Shown: piece by piece, positions 7,486 to 16,127 of the stretch | Numbering within the stretch: position 1 is the first letter of the stretch | Layout: every line of letters starts with the position of its first letter | NCBI RefSeq assembly: GCF_000975135.1 | Contig: NZ_BBRF01000002.1 | Span: 62,001 to 126,000 of the forward strand | Direction: 5' to 3' | Length of the DNA: 64,000 nucleotides | From: Demequina aurantiaca | Lineage (GTDB): Bacteria > Actinomycetota > Actinomycetes > Actinomycetales > Demequinaceae | Notes under the pieces: model-generated | The model's input: the letters and a program-made list of their open reading frames with translations, nothing else | Databases searched by the model: none | Told to the model about the DNA's origin: nothing | Program-made: the position numbers and the translations under genes

Positions 7486-10400
7486 CTACTTCTTGCTTGA
7501 CTTGTCCTTCGTCACCTTCGCATCCTTCGTTTTCTTGGCGTCGCTCTTGCCCACGGTGGAGCACGGCTCCCCGTTGAGCCAGAACTGCGTGGGCTGCGCA
7601 TCGGCGAGTGTGTGGGTCGACGTGATGAAGCCGATCGTGGTTTTTGCTCCCGGCTTGAGCTTGGCGTTCCACGACAGACTGGAAGCGGTCACCGTTGCCC
7701 CGGACTGCGAGTAATTCGCACTCCATGCCTGTGAGGTCACCTCGTCGTCCGCGGGGTACGCCCACGTGAGATCCCAGCCGTCAATGCTTGCGGACCCGGT
7801 GTTCTTGATCCAGACCTGGTTGTTCGTTGCCCCTGGCCACGTACCGTGAGTGATGTACTCGACCTCGCATGGAGCAACAGTGGCCGCCGCACCCTCGGAC
7901 TGATCCGCGAGGAACGACGCCACCCAGCTCAGTGCTGAGTTCCAGTTCACCGTGATCTCGTTGGTCGCCCACGACTGAATCTCGTCCACATAGCAGAATT
8001 GCGGAGCACAATCCTGATCCGGGTACAGGGCCGCAAACGTGGGGTCCCAGGTGCCAACGTCGGCGTTGGGCCCACCAGACACGGAGCCGGCCGGAGGGTG
8101 CGGCAGGCTTGGACTCAACTGCGCGGAGAACCACCGAGAGTGCTGATTCTCCGAGTACACGTCTCCGTAGCCGGTGACGTAGGAGTTATTGAGGGCGTTG
8201 CGACCCAGCAGATAGTCGGCGCTCTCCACCGCAGCGTCGCGGTACTTTGCTTCGCCGCTGAGGTCGTAGGCAGTGCCGAGCACCACCATGTTGTTGAGCA
8301 CTTGACTGTTGGAGCCCCAGACAAAATTGTCAGCGCCTAGCGCCTGACCAAAGGGCTGTGCCTGCTGGACCGCGCGAATGGCATCGGCGCCGTCCAACAC
8401 GGAGGCGACGATTGCCTCGTGCCCCGGTAGTGAGTTCGGCACGGTCGCCAGGTCCATTCGTCCCAAGGCGGCCACCGAGCCCCAGTTGAAGCCACCGACA
8501 TCGAACACATTCTCAGTGCTCAGGTCGGAGGCCAGCAGGTAGTCCTTGAACTCCTTGTCGCCGGTGGTGATGTACAGCTCCGCCGCGGCCCAGTAGAACT
8601 CATCGGTCACGTCGTCGTCGTCATAGGCACCGCCGCCGTTGTTGCCGTCGGCAACCGGTGCGTAAATCTCCGGGTGAGCCAGCGCGGCGTTCCAGGCAGT
8701 CGTGGCGGATTCCAGCAGTTGTTGTGAGTACTCCGCGTCGTACGGGGCGAACAGTCGCGCGCCCTGCGCGGCGGTGGCGGCTAGGTTGAGTGTCGCCGCC
8801 GTGGACGGGCGGTGGAGGTAGCGGGTTTGCGCGTCGTTTGCGGGCAATAGCGGCAACCCGGTCCAGCCGTAGTCGTGCACCTTGTGATGCACCATTCCTG
8901 CCAATTCTTCACCCTGCGGCACCATCATCGACATCATGAAGTCGAGTTCCCACTTGGCCTCGTCGAGGACGTCCGGAACGCCGTTGTTCGTCTCCGGAAG
9001 AGCCAGCGTGTCGTCGCCCAGCGCAGCGGCATCGGCAGTGGGGGCATTCTTGGTGCGCTCGTACGTGGACAGCAACTGCGCGGTCGCAATGCCGCCGTTG
9101 ACGACATACTTGCCGTGGTCGCCAGCGTCATACCAGCCGCCCACCACGTCGAGCGTGTAGTCGCATGTCCACGGCTCGCCGTAGATCGCGGCCGAGTCCT
9201 CGGCAGGCTGGCACGCGACGTTGTTGTCGCCCTGATTGGTGTCGCTGCCACCAGCGGAACTGACGTGACCTGCGGCACGTGCGTAGTCCTCGCCCACGAT
9301 GTCACCGTCGATCTCGGTGCCTGAACGTGCCAAGTAGAAGTAGTTCAGGGAGTCCGTGCGCAGCGTTTCGTATGCATCGGTGCCGATCTCGAATTCGTAG
9401 GACGTGTCGCCATCCGCTGACAGTGTGTAGGTGCCGGGCGCGGTTACCGAGGAGAAGTCGATGGTGTGAACATTCAGTCCAGCCGATGCGTCCACGCCGT
9501 GGGGAGAGGTGTCGCCTGACGCGACCACGGCATCGGCCGCGCTATGAAGCTCCCACGCCACGGCATCGGCCGAATCGGTGACGAGTGTTGCCCGTTTCGG
9601 GGCGTTGGTGATGTATCCGGCCTGATTGACGCGCACGCGAGGTCCAGTTTCCGGTTCGTACTGGGGCAGCGCCGCTCCTCCGAGCACCGAGACGTTGTCG
9701 ACGCAAAAGGTCCAGTCCTCGGTCGAGGTGCCGATCTGGAAGGCGACCTGCACTCCGGTGGTCTCCTCGTCGAGCGAGAATCCCACCTGGTTGGACTCCA
9801 GCGCGTCTCCGGGCGTGGTGTTGGCTTCGGCGTAGACGTCGTAGGGGGCGGCGGCCATGCCAACAATGGCACGGACCGGCTTGCCTCCCGACACGTCATA
9901 CGAGAAGACGTAGTCGCCCGCGGGGAGCGTGAGGTCGTTGAGGCCCACGATCCGGCTCCACGGATCTCCGCCGCCCGCCTGACCCGTCACGGGGGTGCAC
10001 AGCGCGCCATCGATGATCGCGCCCGCGTTGTCAGGCGTAAACCACGAGCCAAGTCCGGCATCGAAGCCTCCGTCGGGGACGAATTCCGCACCCGGAGCCG
10101 CCACCGAGACGTTGTCCGCGCAGAACGTCCACTCTTCCGCCGCTCCGCCCACCTGGAATGCGACCTGGGGATCAACCGCGGCGTCGGACAGCGTGAAACC
10201 CACGTCGTAGTGAGTCATGTCCGTGGACTGAGGGGGGAGGGATTCTGCATAGGTGGCGTATGCGCCGCCGTTCTGGGCGACGATCGCGCGGATGGGGCCC
10301 TCTCCGGAGACGTCGAAGCTGAAGACGTAATCACCTGCGGGCAGGTCAAGGTCATTCTGGCCAAAGCCGATGTCGTAGGCATTGGTAGTGCCGCCAGGTA

Positions 10401-10596
10401 CGGTGCCGCAGAATTGCCCGCCCTCGAAGGTGGTCGATCCGCCTACAAAGCCGTAGGAGAACCACGCATCGGTGTTATCGCCCTCGAAGTCGCCATTGAT
10501 GACGTCCGCGTTGGCGGCGGTGGCACCGCTAGTGAGCAGGATGGCAGCCGCACCTAAGGCGGCCAAAGTGGTGCGTGTTGACTTCTTTGTGAACAC
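7486..10596 (-). CDS. GH9 endoglucanase, CenC-like, with two CBM4, Ig-like domain and CBM2
   Basis: A secreted 1036-residue cellulase. Order: signal peptide (LAALGAAAILLTSGATAANA), two tandem CBM4/9 modules (about 30-165 and 172-300), Ig-like CelD-N domain (from about 313), GH9 catalytic domain with Asp490/Asp493 in YDAGDHGKY and Glu880 in TNEITVNWN, then a cellulose-binding CBM2 (about 909-1014; Cys at each end, W-containing strands NNQVWIKN and SLSWNAKL). Tandem N-terminal CBM4 plus Ig plus GH9 is the plan of Cellulomonas fimi CenC; the CBM2 differs. The protein ends in a very Lys-rich tail (KKTKDAKVTKDKSSKK). The GTG at 10596 was chosen for its AGAGGAAT binding site and the immediate signal peptide; the frame is open further upstream without coding character. 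No membrane anchor, so this should be the freely secreted partner of the anchored paralog. Confidence 0.92.
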   Translation of the reverse strand: MFTKKSTRTTLAALGAAAILLTSGATAANADVINGDFEGDNTDAWFSYGFVGGSTTFEGGQFCGTVPGGTTNAYDIGFGQNDLDLPAGDYVFSFDVSGEGPIRAIVAQNGGAYATYAESLPPQSTDMTHYDVGFTLSDAAVDPQVAFQVGGAAEEWTFCADNVSVAAPGAEFVPDGGFDAGLGSWFTPDNAGAIIDGALCTPVTGQAGGGDPWSRIVGLNDLTLPAGDYVFSYDVSGGKPVRAIVGMAAAPYDVYAEANTTPGDALESNQVGFSLDEETTGVQVAFQIGTSTEDWTFCVDNVSVLGGAALPQYEPETGPRVRVNQAGYITNAPKRATLVTDSADAVAWELHSAADAVVASGDTSPHGVDASAGLNVHTIDFSSVTAPGTYTLSADGDTSYEFEIGTDAYETLRTDSLNYFYLARSGTEIDGDIVGEDYARAAGHVSSAGGSDTNQGDNNVACQPAEDSAAIYGEPWTCDYTLDVVGGWYDAGDHGKYVVNGGIATAQLLSTYERTKNAPTADAAALGDDTLALPETNNGVPDVLDEAKWELDFMMSMMVPQGEELAGMVHHKVHDYGWTGLPLLPANDAQTRYLHRPSTAATLNLAATAAQGARLFAPYDAEYSQQLLESATTAWNAALAHPEIYAPVADGNNGGGAYDDDDVTDEFYWAAAELYITTGDKEFKDYLLASDLSTENVFDVGGFNWGSVAALGRMDLATVPNSLPGHEAIVASVLDGADAIRAVQQAQPFGQALGADNFVWGSNSQVLNNMVVLGTAYDLSGEAKYRDAAVESADYLLGRNALNNSYVTGYGDVYSENQHSRWFSAQLSPSLPHPPAGSVSGGPNADVGTWDPTFAALYPDQDCAPQFCYVDEIQSWATNEITVNWNSALSWVASFLADQSEGAAATVAPCEVEYITHGTWPGATNNQVWIKNTGSASIDGWDLTWAYPADDEVTSQAWSANYSQSGATVTASSLSWNAKLKPGAKTTIGFITSTHTLADAQPTQFWLNGEPCSTVGKSDAKKTKDAKVTKDKSSKK

Positions 10597-10667
10597 TGGG
10601 ATTCCTCTTCTAGTGGAGTCATGCCCCTCAGCACGTGAGCGTCCTTGCCCACGCCGGGAAACGTAGC

Positions 10668-10681
10668 ACGAAACGATTCGA
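10668..10681. promoter_or_regulatory. LacI-type operator upstream of second GH9 gene
   Basis: ACGAAACGATTCGA matches the perfect palindrome at 7326-7339 in 12 of 14 bases and lies 71 bases before the GTG at 10596. Similar sequence and distance before two related cellulase genes point to one shared regulator. Confidence 0.6.
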
Positions 10682-10759
10682 CTTGCGATGGCAACGTTCA
10701 CTTTTTCTACCGCCTGGTAGGGAATCTGCTGCTTGGCGAGTGCCTGGCTGGTGGGTCCC

Positions 10760-10825
10760 GTGCTGAATCGGACCAACTGGGCGCAGCGAGGCCCAGATTC
10801 GTGCCGAATCGGACCAATAGGGCGC
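10760..10825. repeat. Two imperfect 25-base direct repeats
   Basis: Units at 10760-10784 and 10801-10825 agree at 22 of 25 bases, share the core GAATCGGACCAA, and begin 41 bases apart (about four helical turns). They lie between the cellulase gene and the end of the IclR gene, about 160 to 230 bases upstream of the cellulase start. The spacing suits cooperative binding of a regulator on one DNA face, but no binding protein is known. Confidence 0.5.
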
Positions 10826-10869
10826 GGGGGCCATTGAGGGCGTGGCGCCGTGCGGCGCGAGTGCGGGGG

Positions 10870-11589
10870 CTAGTGCTCCGTGCGACGGAGGACGTCGCTG
10901 AGTTGGCGAGCCGCGTCCATGACTGACTCGGCGTGCTCGCCCGCCGGGTGCGAGGTCAGCCGCTCGATGGGTCCGGATATTGAGACGGCGGCGATGACGG
11001 TCCCCGCTGTGCCCCACACCGGCGCGGACACTGAGCTGACACCGGTCTCGCGCTCGCCCGCGGATTCGGCATAGCCGTAGGCGCGCACGTGGTCCAGATC
11101 CTTGGCGGTGAAGCGGGCCCCCGCGAGGCCGCGATGCATGCGCGTGGGCTCCTGCCAGGCGAGCAGCACCTGCGCGGCGGAGCCGGCGGTCATGGTCATG
11201 GTGGTGCCCACGGGGATTGAGTCGCGCAGGCCAACGGGGCGATCCGCCGCGGCGATGCAGATGCGTTGGTCGCCGTGCGGGCGGTACAGCTGCGCGGACT
11301 CGCCGGTGCGGTCGCGCAGCACCGTCAGCACGGGCTGCGCGGCGCTCACCAGGCGGTCCTCGCCCACGGAGGCGGCGAGCTGCGCGAAGCGGCTACCCAG
11401 GACAAATGCGCCGTTGGAGTCGCGCCCCACCAGGTGGTGGTGCTCGAGCGCCAGGGCAAGCCGGTGCACCGTGGGGCGCGCCAGGTGAGTGGTCGCCACC
11501 AGCTCCGCCAAGGTCGACGGGCCCTGTTCTAGCGCGCCAAGTATCGCAGCCGCCTTGTCAATGACGCCAACTCCGCTATGATTGTCCAT
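10870..11589 (-). CDS. IclR-family regulator, NdgR/LtbR-like
   Basis: A 239-residue IclR-type repressor/activator. The N-terminal winged helix is visible (SGVGVIDKAAAILGALE, then TTHLARPTVHRLALALE as recognition helix), followed by the ligand-binding IclR domain with the STV/GTTMTMTAGSAAQVLL region. The start sequence and divergent position next to leuCD match NdgR of Streptomyces and LtbR of Corynebacterium, which control leucine biosynthesis and related amino-acid genes; that role is inferred. The 100-base gap to leuC contains a near-palindrome (11605-11619) that should serve both genes. The ATG at 11589 is supported by family starts. Confidence 0.88.
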   Translation of the reverse strand: MDNHSGVGVIDKAAAILGALEQGPSTLAELVATTHLARPTVHRLALALEHHHLVGRDSNGAFVLGSRFAQLAASVGEDRLVSAAQPVLTVLRDRTGESAQLYRPHGDQRICIAAADRPVGLRDSIPVGTTMTMTAGSAAQVLLAWQEPTRMHRGLAGARFTAKDLDHVRAYGYAESAGERETGVSSVSAPVWGTAGTVIAAVSISGPIERLTSHPAGEHAESVMDAARQLSDVLRRTEH

Positions 11590-11604
11590 AGAGCGATACT
11601 AGCG

Positions 11605-11619
11605 TCTCGCATTGTGAGA
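11605..11619. promoter_or_regulatory. Probable IclR/NdgR operator between regulator and leuC
   Basis: TCTCGCA-T-TGTGAGA is an inverted repeat with one mismatch, 16 bases upstream of the regulator's ATG and 71 bases before leuC. Its place between the divergent genes makes it the best candidate for the site bound by the IclR-family protein; binding is inferred. Confidence 0.55.
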
Positions 11620-11689
11620 TGTCTAGATCAAGGAAGAATATCGCTACACGGATCTAACACCCCCGCAGGGTGCCGACACTGGAGGAAAA

Positions 11690-13111
11690 ATGGGAACCAC
11701 ACTGGCTGAAAAGCTGTGGGAGAGCCACCTGGTGCGTAAGGGCACCGACGGCGCCCCCGACCTGATCTACATCGACCTGCACATGTGCCACGAGGTCACG
11801 AGTGCCCAGGCGTTCGAAGGCCTCCGCATCGCCGGTCGCACCGTGCGCCGCCCGGACCTCACCATCGCAACGGAGGACCACAATACTCCGACGCTGGACA
11901 TCGACCAGCCGATCGCTGACGAGACCAGCCGCATCCAGATTCAGACCCTGCGCGACAACGCCAAGGAGTTCGGCGTGCGCATCCACTCGCTGGGTGACGC
12001 CGACCAGGGAGTCGTCCACGTGGTGGGCCCGCAGCTTGGCCTGACCATGCCCGGCATGACCGTGGTCTGCGGCGACTCGCACACCTCAACGCACGGCGCC
12101 TTCGGAGCGCTCGCGTTCGGCATCGGCACCTCCGAGGTCGAGCACGTGCTCGCCACGCAGACGCTGCCACTCGCGCCCTTCAAGACCATGGCGATCAACG
12201 TCGACGGCGACCTGCCGGAGGGCACCACGGCCAAGGACATCATCCTGGCCGTCATCACCAAGATCGGCACCGGCGGGGGACAGGGCTACGTGCTCGAGTA
12301 CCGCGGCGCCGCGATCCGCGCCCTCTCACAGGAGGCGCGCATGACGGTGTGCAACATGTCGATCGAGGCGGGCGCCCGCGCCGGCCTGATCGCCCCCGAC
12401 GAGACCACGTTTGAGTACGTCAAGGGACGCCCGCACGCTCCCGAGGGCGCGGACTGGGACGCCGCCGTGGCGGACTGGAAACAGCTCGTCACCGACGAGG
12501 ACGCGACCTTTGACGCCGAGGTCAACCTCAACGCCGCCGACCTCGAGCCCTTCATCACGTGGGGCACCAACCCGGGCCAGGGTGCTCCGCTGAGCGCCTC
12601 GGTTCCCGACCCCGAGGACTTTGCCGACGCGGACCAGCGCGAGGCCGCCGCGAACGCCCTCAAGTACATGGGTCTCACGCCCGGTACCCCGTTCCGCGAG
12701 GTCGCCATCGACACCGTGTTCCTGGGCTCGTGCACCAACGGTCGCATCGAGGACTTGCGCGCCGCCGCGGACATCATCGCGGGCCGTGAGAAGGCACCCA
12801 ACACGCGCTTCCTCGTCGTCCCCGGGTCCGCTCGCGTCCGTCTCCAGGCCGAGGCCGAGGGGCTCGACAAGGTGTTCCTGGACTTCGGCGCGGAGTGGCG
12901 CAACGCCGGTTGCTCCATGTGCCTGGGAATGAACCCCGACCAGCTCGCTCCTCAGGAGCGCAGTGCCTCCACCTCGAACCGCAACTTCGAGGGTCGCCAG
13001 GGCAAGGGCGGACGCACACACCTCGTGTCCCCGCTCGTCGCCGCCGCCACTGCGGTCCGTGGCACGCTGTCCAGCCCCGCCGACCTCGAGCCCGCCGCAG
13101 CGCTGGCGTAA
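11690..13111 (+). CDS. leuC: 3-isopropylmalate dehydratase large subunit
   Basis: A 473-residue aconitase-family large subunit that, with LeuD, isomerises 2-isopropylmalate to 3-isopropylmalate in leucine synthesis. It has the [4Fe-4S] ligand motifs (GSCTNGR near residue 347 and CSMCLG near 408) and the [13 protein letters not shown] active-site block. The start follows GGAGGAAAA, a strong binding site. leuD begins 11 bases after its stop, so the two subunits are co-expressed. The Fe-S cluster makes the enzyme oxygen-sensitive. Confidence 0.97.
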   Translation: MGTTLAEKLWESHLVRKGTDGAPDLIYIDLHMCHEVTSAQAFEGLRIAGRTVRRPDLTIATEDHNTPTLDIDQPIADETSRIQIQTLRDNAKEFGVRIHSLGDADQGVVHVVGPQLGLTMPGMTVVCGDSHTSTHGAFGALAFGIGTSEVEHVLATQTLPLAPFKTMAINVDGDLPEGTTAKDIILAVITKIGTGGGQGYVLEYRGAAIRALSQEARMTVCNMSIEAGARAGLIAPDETTFEYVKGRPHAPEGADWDAAVADWKQLVTDEDATFDAEVNLNAADLEPFITWGTNPGQGAPLSASVPDPEDFADADQREAAANALKYMGLTPGTPFREVAIDTVFLGSCTNGRIEDLRAAADIIAGREKAPNTRFLVVPGSARVRLQAEAEGLDKVFLDFGAEWRNAGCSMCLGMNPDQLAPQERSASTSNRNFEGRQGKGGRTHLVSPLVAAATAVRGTLSSPADLEPAAALA

Positions 13112-13122
13112 GGGAGATACTC

Positions 13123-13761
13123 ATGGAAAAGTTCACCACTCACACCGGCATCGGCGTTCCGCTACGTCGCTCCAACGTCGACACGGACCAGATCATCCCC
13201 GCCGTCTACCTCAAGCGCGTGACGCGCACCGGCTTCGAGGACGCGCTCTTCGCCGCCTGGCGCGGGGACGAGAGCTTCGTCCTCAACCAACCCGCATATC
13301 AGGCAGGGTCGGTCCTCGTGGCGGGCCCGGACTTCGGAACGGGTTCGTCGCGCGAGCACGCCGTCTGGGCGCTCAAGGACTACGGCTTCAAGGTCGTCAT
13401 CGCGAGCCGCTTCGCCGACATCTTCCGCGGCAACTCCGGCAAGCAGGGTCTGCTCGCCGCGATCGTCGAGCAGAGCGACATCGAACTCCTCTGGAAGGCG
13501 CTCGAGGCCGAGCCCGGCAAGGAACTGACCGTGTCGCTCGAGGACCGCACGGTGTCCTGCGGCGACATCACCGTCCAGTTCGAGATCGACGATTACGTGC
13601 GCTGGCGCCTCATGGAGGGCTTAGACGACATTGGTCTGAGCCTCCAGCACGAGGAGGACATCACTGCGTTCGAGGCCAAGCGCGAGGCATGGCGTCCCAA
13701 GACGCTGCCGGAGAAGACTGAGCCCAAGCAGGAGATTGTCGCGGCTCGCCCGGTCAAGTAG
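13123..13761 (+). CDS. leuD: 3-isopropylmalate dehydratase small subunit
   Basis: A 212-residue swivel-domain subunit that pairs with LeuC. The N-terminal [15 protein letters not shown] and the [11 protein letters not shown] loop, which carries substrate-binding residues, are diagnostic. The ATG at 13123 follows AGGGAGATA and sits 11 bases after leuC; the longer frame upstream is only overlap with leuC. A strong stem-loop follows, closing the leuCD operon. Confidence 0.97.
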   Translation: MEKFTTHTGIGVPLRRSNVDTDQIIPAVYLKRVTRTGFEDALFAAWRGDESFVLNQPAYQAGSVLVAGPDFGTGSSREHAVWALKDYGFKVVIASRFADIFRGNSGKQGLLAAIVEQSDIELLWKALEAEPGKELTVSLEDRTVSCGDITVQFEIDDYVRWRLMEGLDDIGLSLQHEEDITAFEAKREAWRPKTLPEKTEPKQEIVAARPVK

Positions 13762-13780
13762 TTCGCAAAGTTGCGCCACT

Positions 13781-13812
13781 GAAGCCGCCGTCCCTTTGGG
13801 GGCGGCGGCTTC
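13781..13812 (+). terminator. Terminator of leuCD
   Basis: GAAGCCGCCG and its complement CGGCGGCTTC form a 10-base stem, extendable through G-T pairs, around a short T-rich loop, 19 bases after the leuD stop. Its 3' end is only 17 bases before the next gene's start codon, so that gene may be partly read through or carry its own promoter inside this region. Confidence 0.8.
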
Positions 13813-13828
13813 TGTCATGCTCGGGGGC

Positions 13829-14758
13829 ATGAATGCGCCCACTCACGCTACATCGGCCGATGCTGCGGATGCGTTGCTGCCCGACCATCGGGACGGGGCC
13901 GCGGCTGACTCGTCATCGGCCCCGCCGCCGATGCCGCGGCTGGGTTGGGATGGCCCGTCGGCCGCGCGTCTGCTCGCCGCCGCGATGGTCTGTGGCGCCG
14001 CGATTCTGCTGTTTGCCGTGCACGTCCGACCGTGGGGCTACATCCCGCTCGTCCTTGGAGTGGCACTCGCCTTCGCTGTCGACCGCCGCCTCGCCCGCGA
14101 CCTCGGGCTCATAGCGCTCGCCCAGGTCATCATCTCGACCATCTCGCTGCACGCGGACCTCTCCGATGCCGGCATGGCGCGCTTCACCGTGGTGCTGTCA
14201 CTGGCAGTGCTGGTGCCGTGGGCCATCTCGCGCTTCGTGTTTCGCGACCGTAGCATCGTCTTCCCCGTGGGCACCGGAAAGCGCTGGACGCGACCGCAAT
14301 GGCTGTACCTTGGCATCGTCGTCGTGTTCGGGTATCTGGTTCTACCCGTGTATTTCATCGGCTCCGGCGCGTACCACAACTGGCCGGACCTCGACGGTGA
14401 CGGAGACATCGGCCGACTATTCGTGGGTGTGAACGCGGTGGGCCTGTGGGACGAACTGTTCTTCATCTGCGTGGTGTTTGCCCTCCTGCGGTCGCACTTC
14501 CCCATGTGGGTGGCGAACGTGCTGCAGTCGCTCGTGTTCGTGTCGTTCCTGTGGGAGTTGGGGTACCGCGAGTGGGGTCCGCTGCTGACGATCCCCTTCG
14601 CGCTGGTGCAGGGGTGGATCTTCTCGTGGACCAAGTCGCTGCCCTATGTAGTCACGGTGCATCTGCTCTTTGACGCGGTGGTGTTCGCGGTACTCGTGCA
14701 CGCCCACCACCCCGAACTATTCGACATCTTCATCACCGCCCCCGCCGTTGGACCATAG
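13829..14758 (+). CDS. CPBP-family intramembrane protease-like protein
   Basis: A 309-residue membrane protein with a Pro/Ala-rich cytoplasmic N-terminus (about 50 residues) and some eight predicted membrane helices. The region NAVGLWDELFFICVVF followed by LWELGYREWG and a late helix with TVHLLFDAVVF resembles CPBP (CAAX protease/bacteriocin-processing) proteins, but the first motif reads Asp-Glu rather than the usual Glu-Glu, so catalytic activity is uncertain. The ATG at 13829 is preferred for the GGGGG five bases upstream; the ATG at 13817 is an alternative. It lies between the leuCD terminator and murA, 52 bases before the latter. Confidence 0.65.
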   Translation: MNAPTHATSADAADALLPDHRDGAAADSSSAPPPMPRLGWDGPSAARLLAAAMVCGAAILLFAVHVRPWGYIPLVLGVALAFAVDRRLARDLGLIALAQVIISTISLHADLSDAGMARFTVVLSLAVLVPWAISRFVFRDRSIVFPVGTGKRWTRPQWLYLGIVVVFGYLVLPVYFIGSGAYHNWPDLDGDGDIGRLFVGVNAVGLWDELFFICVVFALLRSHFPMWVANVLQSLVFVSFLWELGYREWGPLLTIPFALVQGWIFSWTKSLPYVVTVHLLFDAVVFAVLVHAHHPELFDIFITAPAVGP

Positions 14759-14810
14759 GTCGCGGGTCGTCGTGCGCCACCGGCGCGGCCTAATAGGGGA
14801 AGATAGTCAC

Positions 14811-16121
14811 ATGAGCGACTCCATTCGAATTCACGGCGGCAAGCCGCTCGAGGGTGAGATTTCCGTACGCGGTGCCAAGAACTTCGTCTCCAAGGCGATG
14901 GTTGCGGCGCTGCTCGGCTCGACACCCTCGATGCTGCGCAACGTTCCCGACATCCGCGACGTAGGGGTCGTGTCAGGCCTCCTTCGCCTGCACGGCGTCG
15001 ACCTGGATTACGACGTCGACGCCGGCACCGTGTCGATGGACACCACGAGCCTGAATTCCGCCGAGGCGATCGATATTGCGGCGCACGCCGGATCCTCGCG
15101 CATCCCCATCCTGCTGTGCGGCCCGCTACTGCATCGTCTGGGTGAGGCCGTCATTCCCGACCTGGGTGGCTGCCTGATCGGCGACCGCCCCATCGACTTC
15201 CACCTGGAAATCCTGAAGAAGTTTGGCGCCACGGTAGCCGAGTCCGGAGACGGCCTCCACCTGACGGCCCCCAACGGCCTCAAGGGCATCCGTCACGAGT
15301 TGTCGTACCCCTCCGTGGGAGCCACCGAGCAGTTGCTGCTGACCGCCGTCATGGCCGAGGGCATCACGTTGCTGGAGAATGCCGCAGTGGAGCCAGAGAT
15401 CAAGGATCTGATCGACACGCTGCAGAAGATGGGCGCCATTATCTCGGTCGACACCGACCGCACCATTCAGATCGAGGGTGTCAAGGAGATGCGCGGGTAC
15501 GATCACACCGCGCTGTGCGACCGCATCGAAGTGGCCTCCTGGGCGAGTGCCGCGCTAGCCACCAAGGGCAACATCTTGGTGCACGGCGCGCAGCAGCGGT
15601 CCATGGGCACGTTCCTGAACGTCTTTCGCAAGGTAGGTGGAGAATTCGACGTCGTCGAGGGTGGCATCCGGTTCTATCACCCGGGCGGCGAACTGCACTC
15701 GATCGCGCTACAGACGGACGTCCACCCCGGCTTCATGACGGACTGGCAGCAGCCGCTCGTCGTGGCCCTCACGCAGGCCAAGGGCCTCAGCATCGTCCAC
15801 GAGACGGTGTACGAGAAGCGGTTTGGCTTCACGCACGCACTCAACGCGATGGGCGCGCAGGTGCAGTTGTTTAGCGAGTGCTTGGGGGACCGCACCTGCC
15901 GCTTTGGTCAGCGCAACTTCAAGCACTCCGCCGTGATCTCCGGCCCCACACCGCTGACCGGAGCCGACATCGAGGTACCCGACCTGCGTGGCGGCTTCTC
16001 CCACCTGATCGCGGCGCTGGCCGCGACAGGGACCTCCAACGTGTCGGGCATCGGCATCATCGACCGTGGTTACGAGAACTTCCGCGCCAAGCTTGTGGCG
16101 CTCGGCGCCAGCATCGAGTAG
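14811..16121 (+). CDS. murA: UDP-N-acetylglucosamine 1-carboxyvinyltransferase
   Basis: A 436-residue enolpyruvyl transferase for the first committed step of peptidoglycan synthesis (PEP plus UDP-GlcNAc). It shows the RGAKNFVSKAMVAALL substrate loop and the active-site Cys121 in GGCLIGDRP. The Cys, rather than the Asp of mycobacteria, means fosfomycin should be able to modify it. The ATG at 14811 follows GGGGAAG. It heads a run with plsC, gpsA and ddl on the same strand, spaced by a few bases or overlapping. Confidence 0.96.
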   Translation: MSDSIRIHGGKPLEGEISVRGAKNFVSKAMVAALLGSTPSMLRNVPDIRDVGVVSGLLRLHGVDLDYDVDAGTVSMDTTSLNSAEAIDIAAHAGSSRIPILLCGPLLHRLGEAVIPDLGGCLIGDRPIDFHLEILKKFGATVAESGDGLHLTAPNGLKGIRHELSYPSVGATEQLLLTAVMAEGITLLENAAVEPEIKDLIDTLQKMGAIISVDTDRTIQIEGVKEMRGYDHTALCDRIEVASWASAALATKGNILVHGAQQRSMGTFLNVFRKVGGEFDVVEGGIRFYHPGGELHSIALQTDVHPGFMTDWQQPLVVALTQAKGLSIVHETVYEKRFGFTHALNAMGAQVQLFSECLGDRTCRFGQRNFKHSAVISGPTPLTGADIEVPDLRGGFSHLIAALAATGTSNVSGIGIIDRGYENFRAKLVALGASIE

Positions 16122-16127
16122 CCGCGT

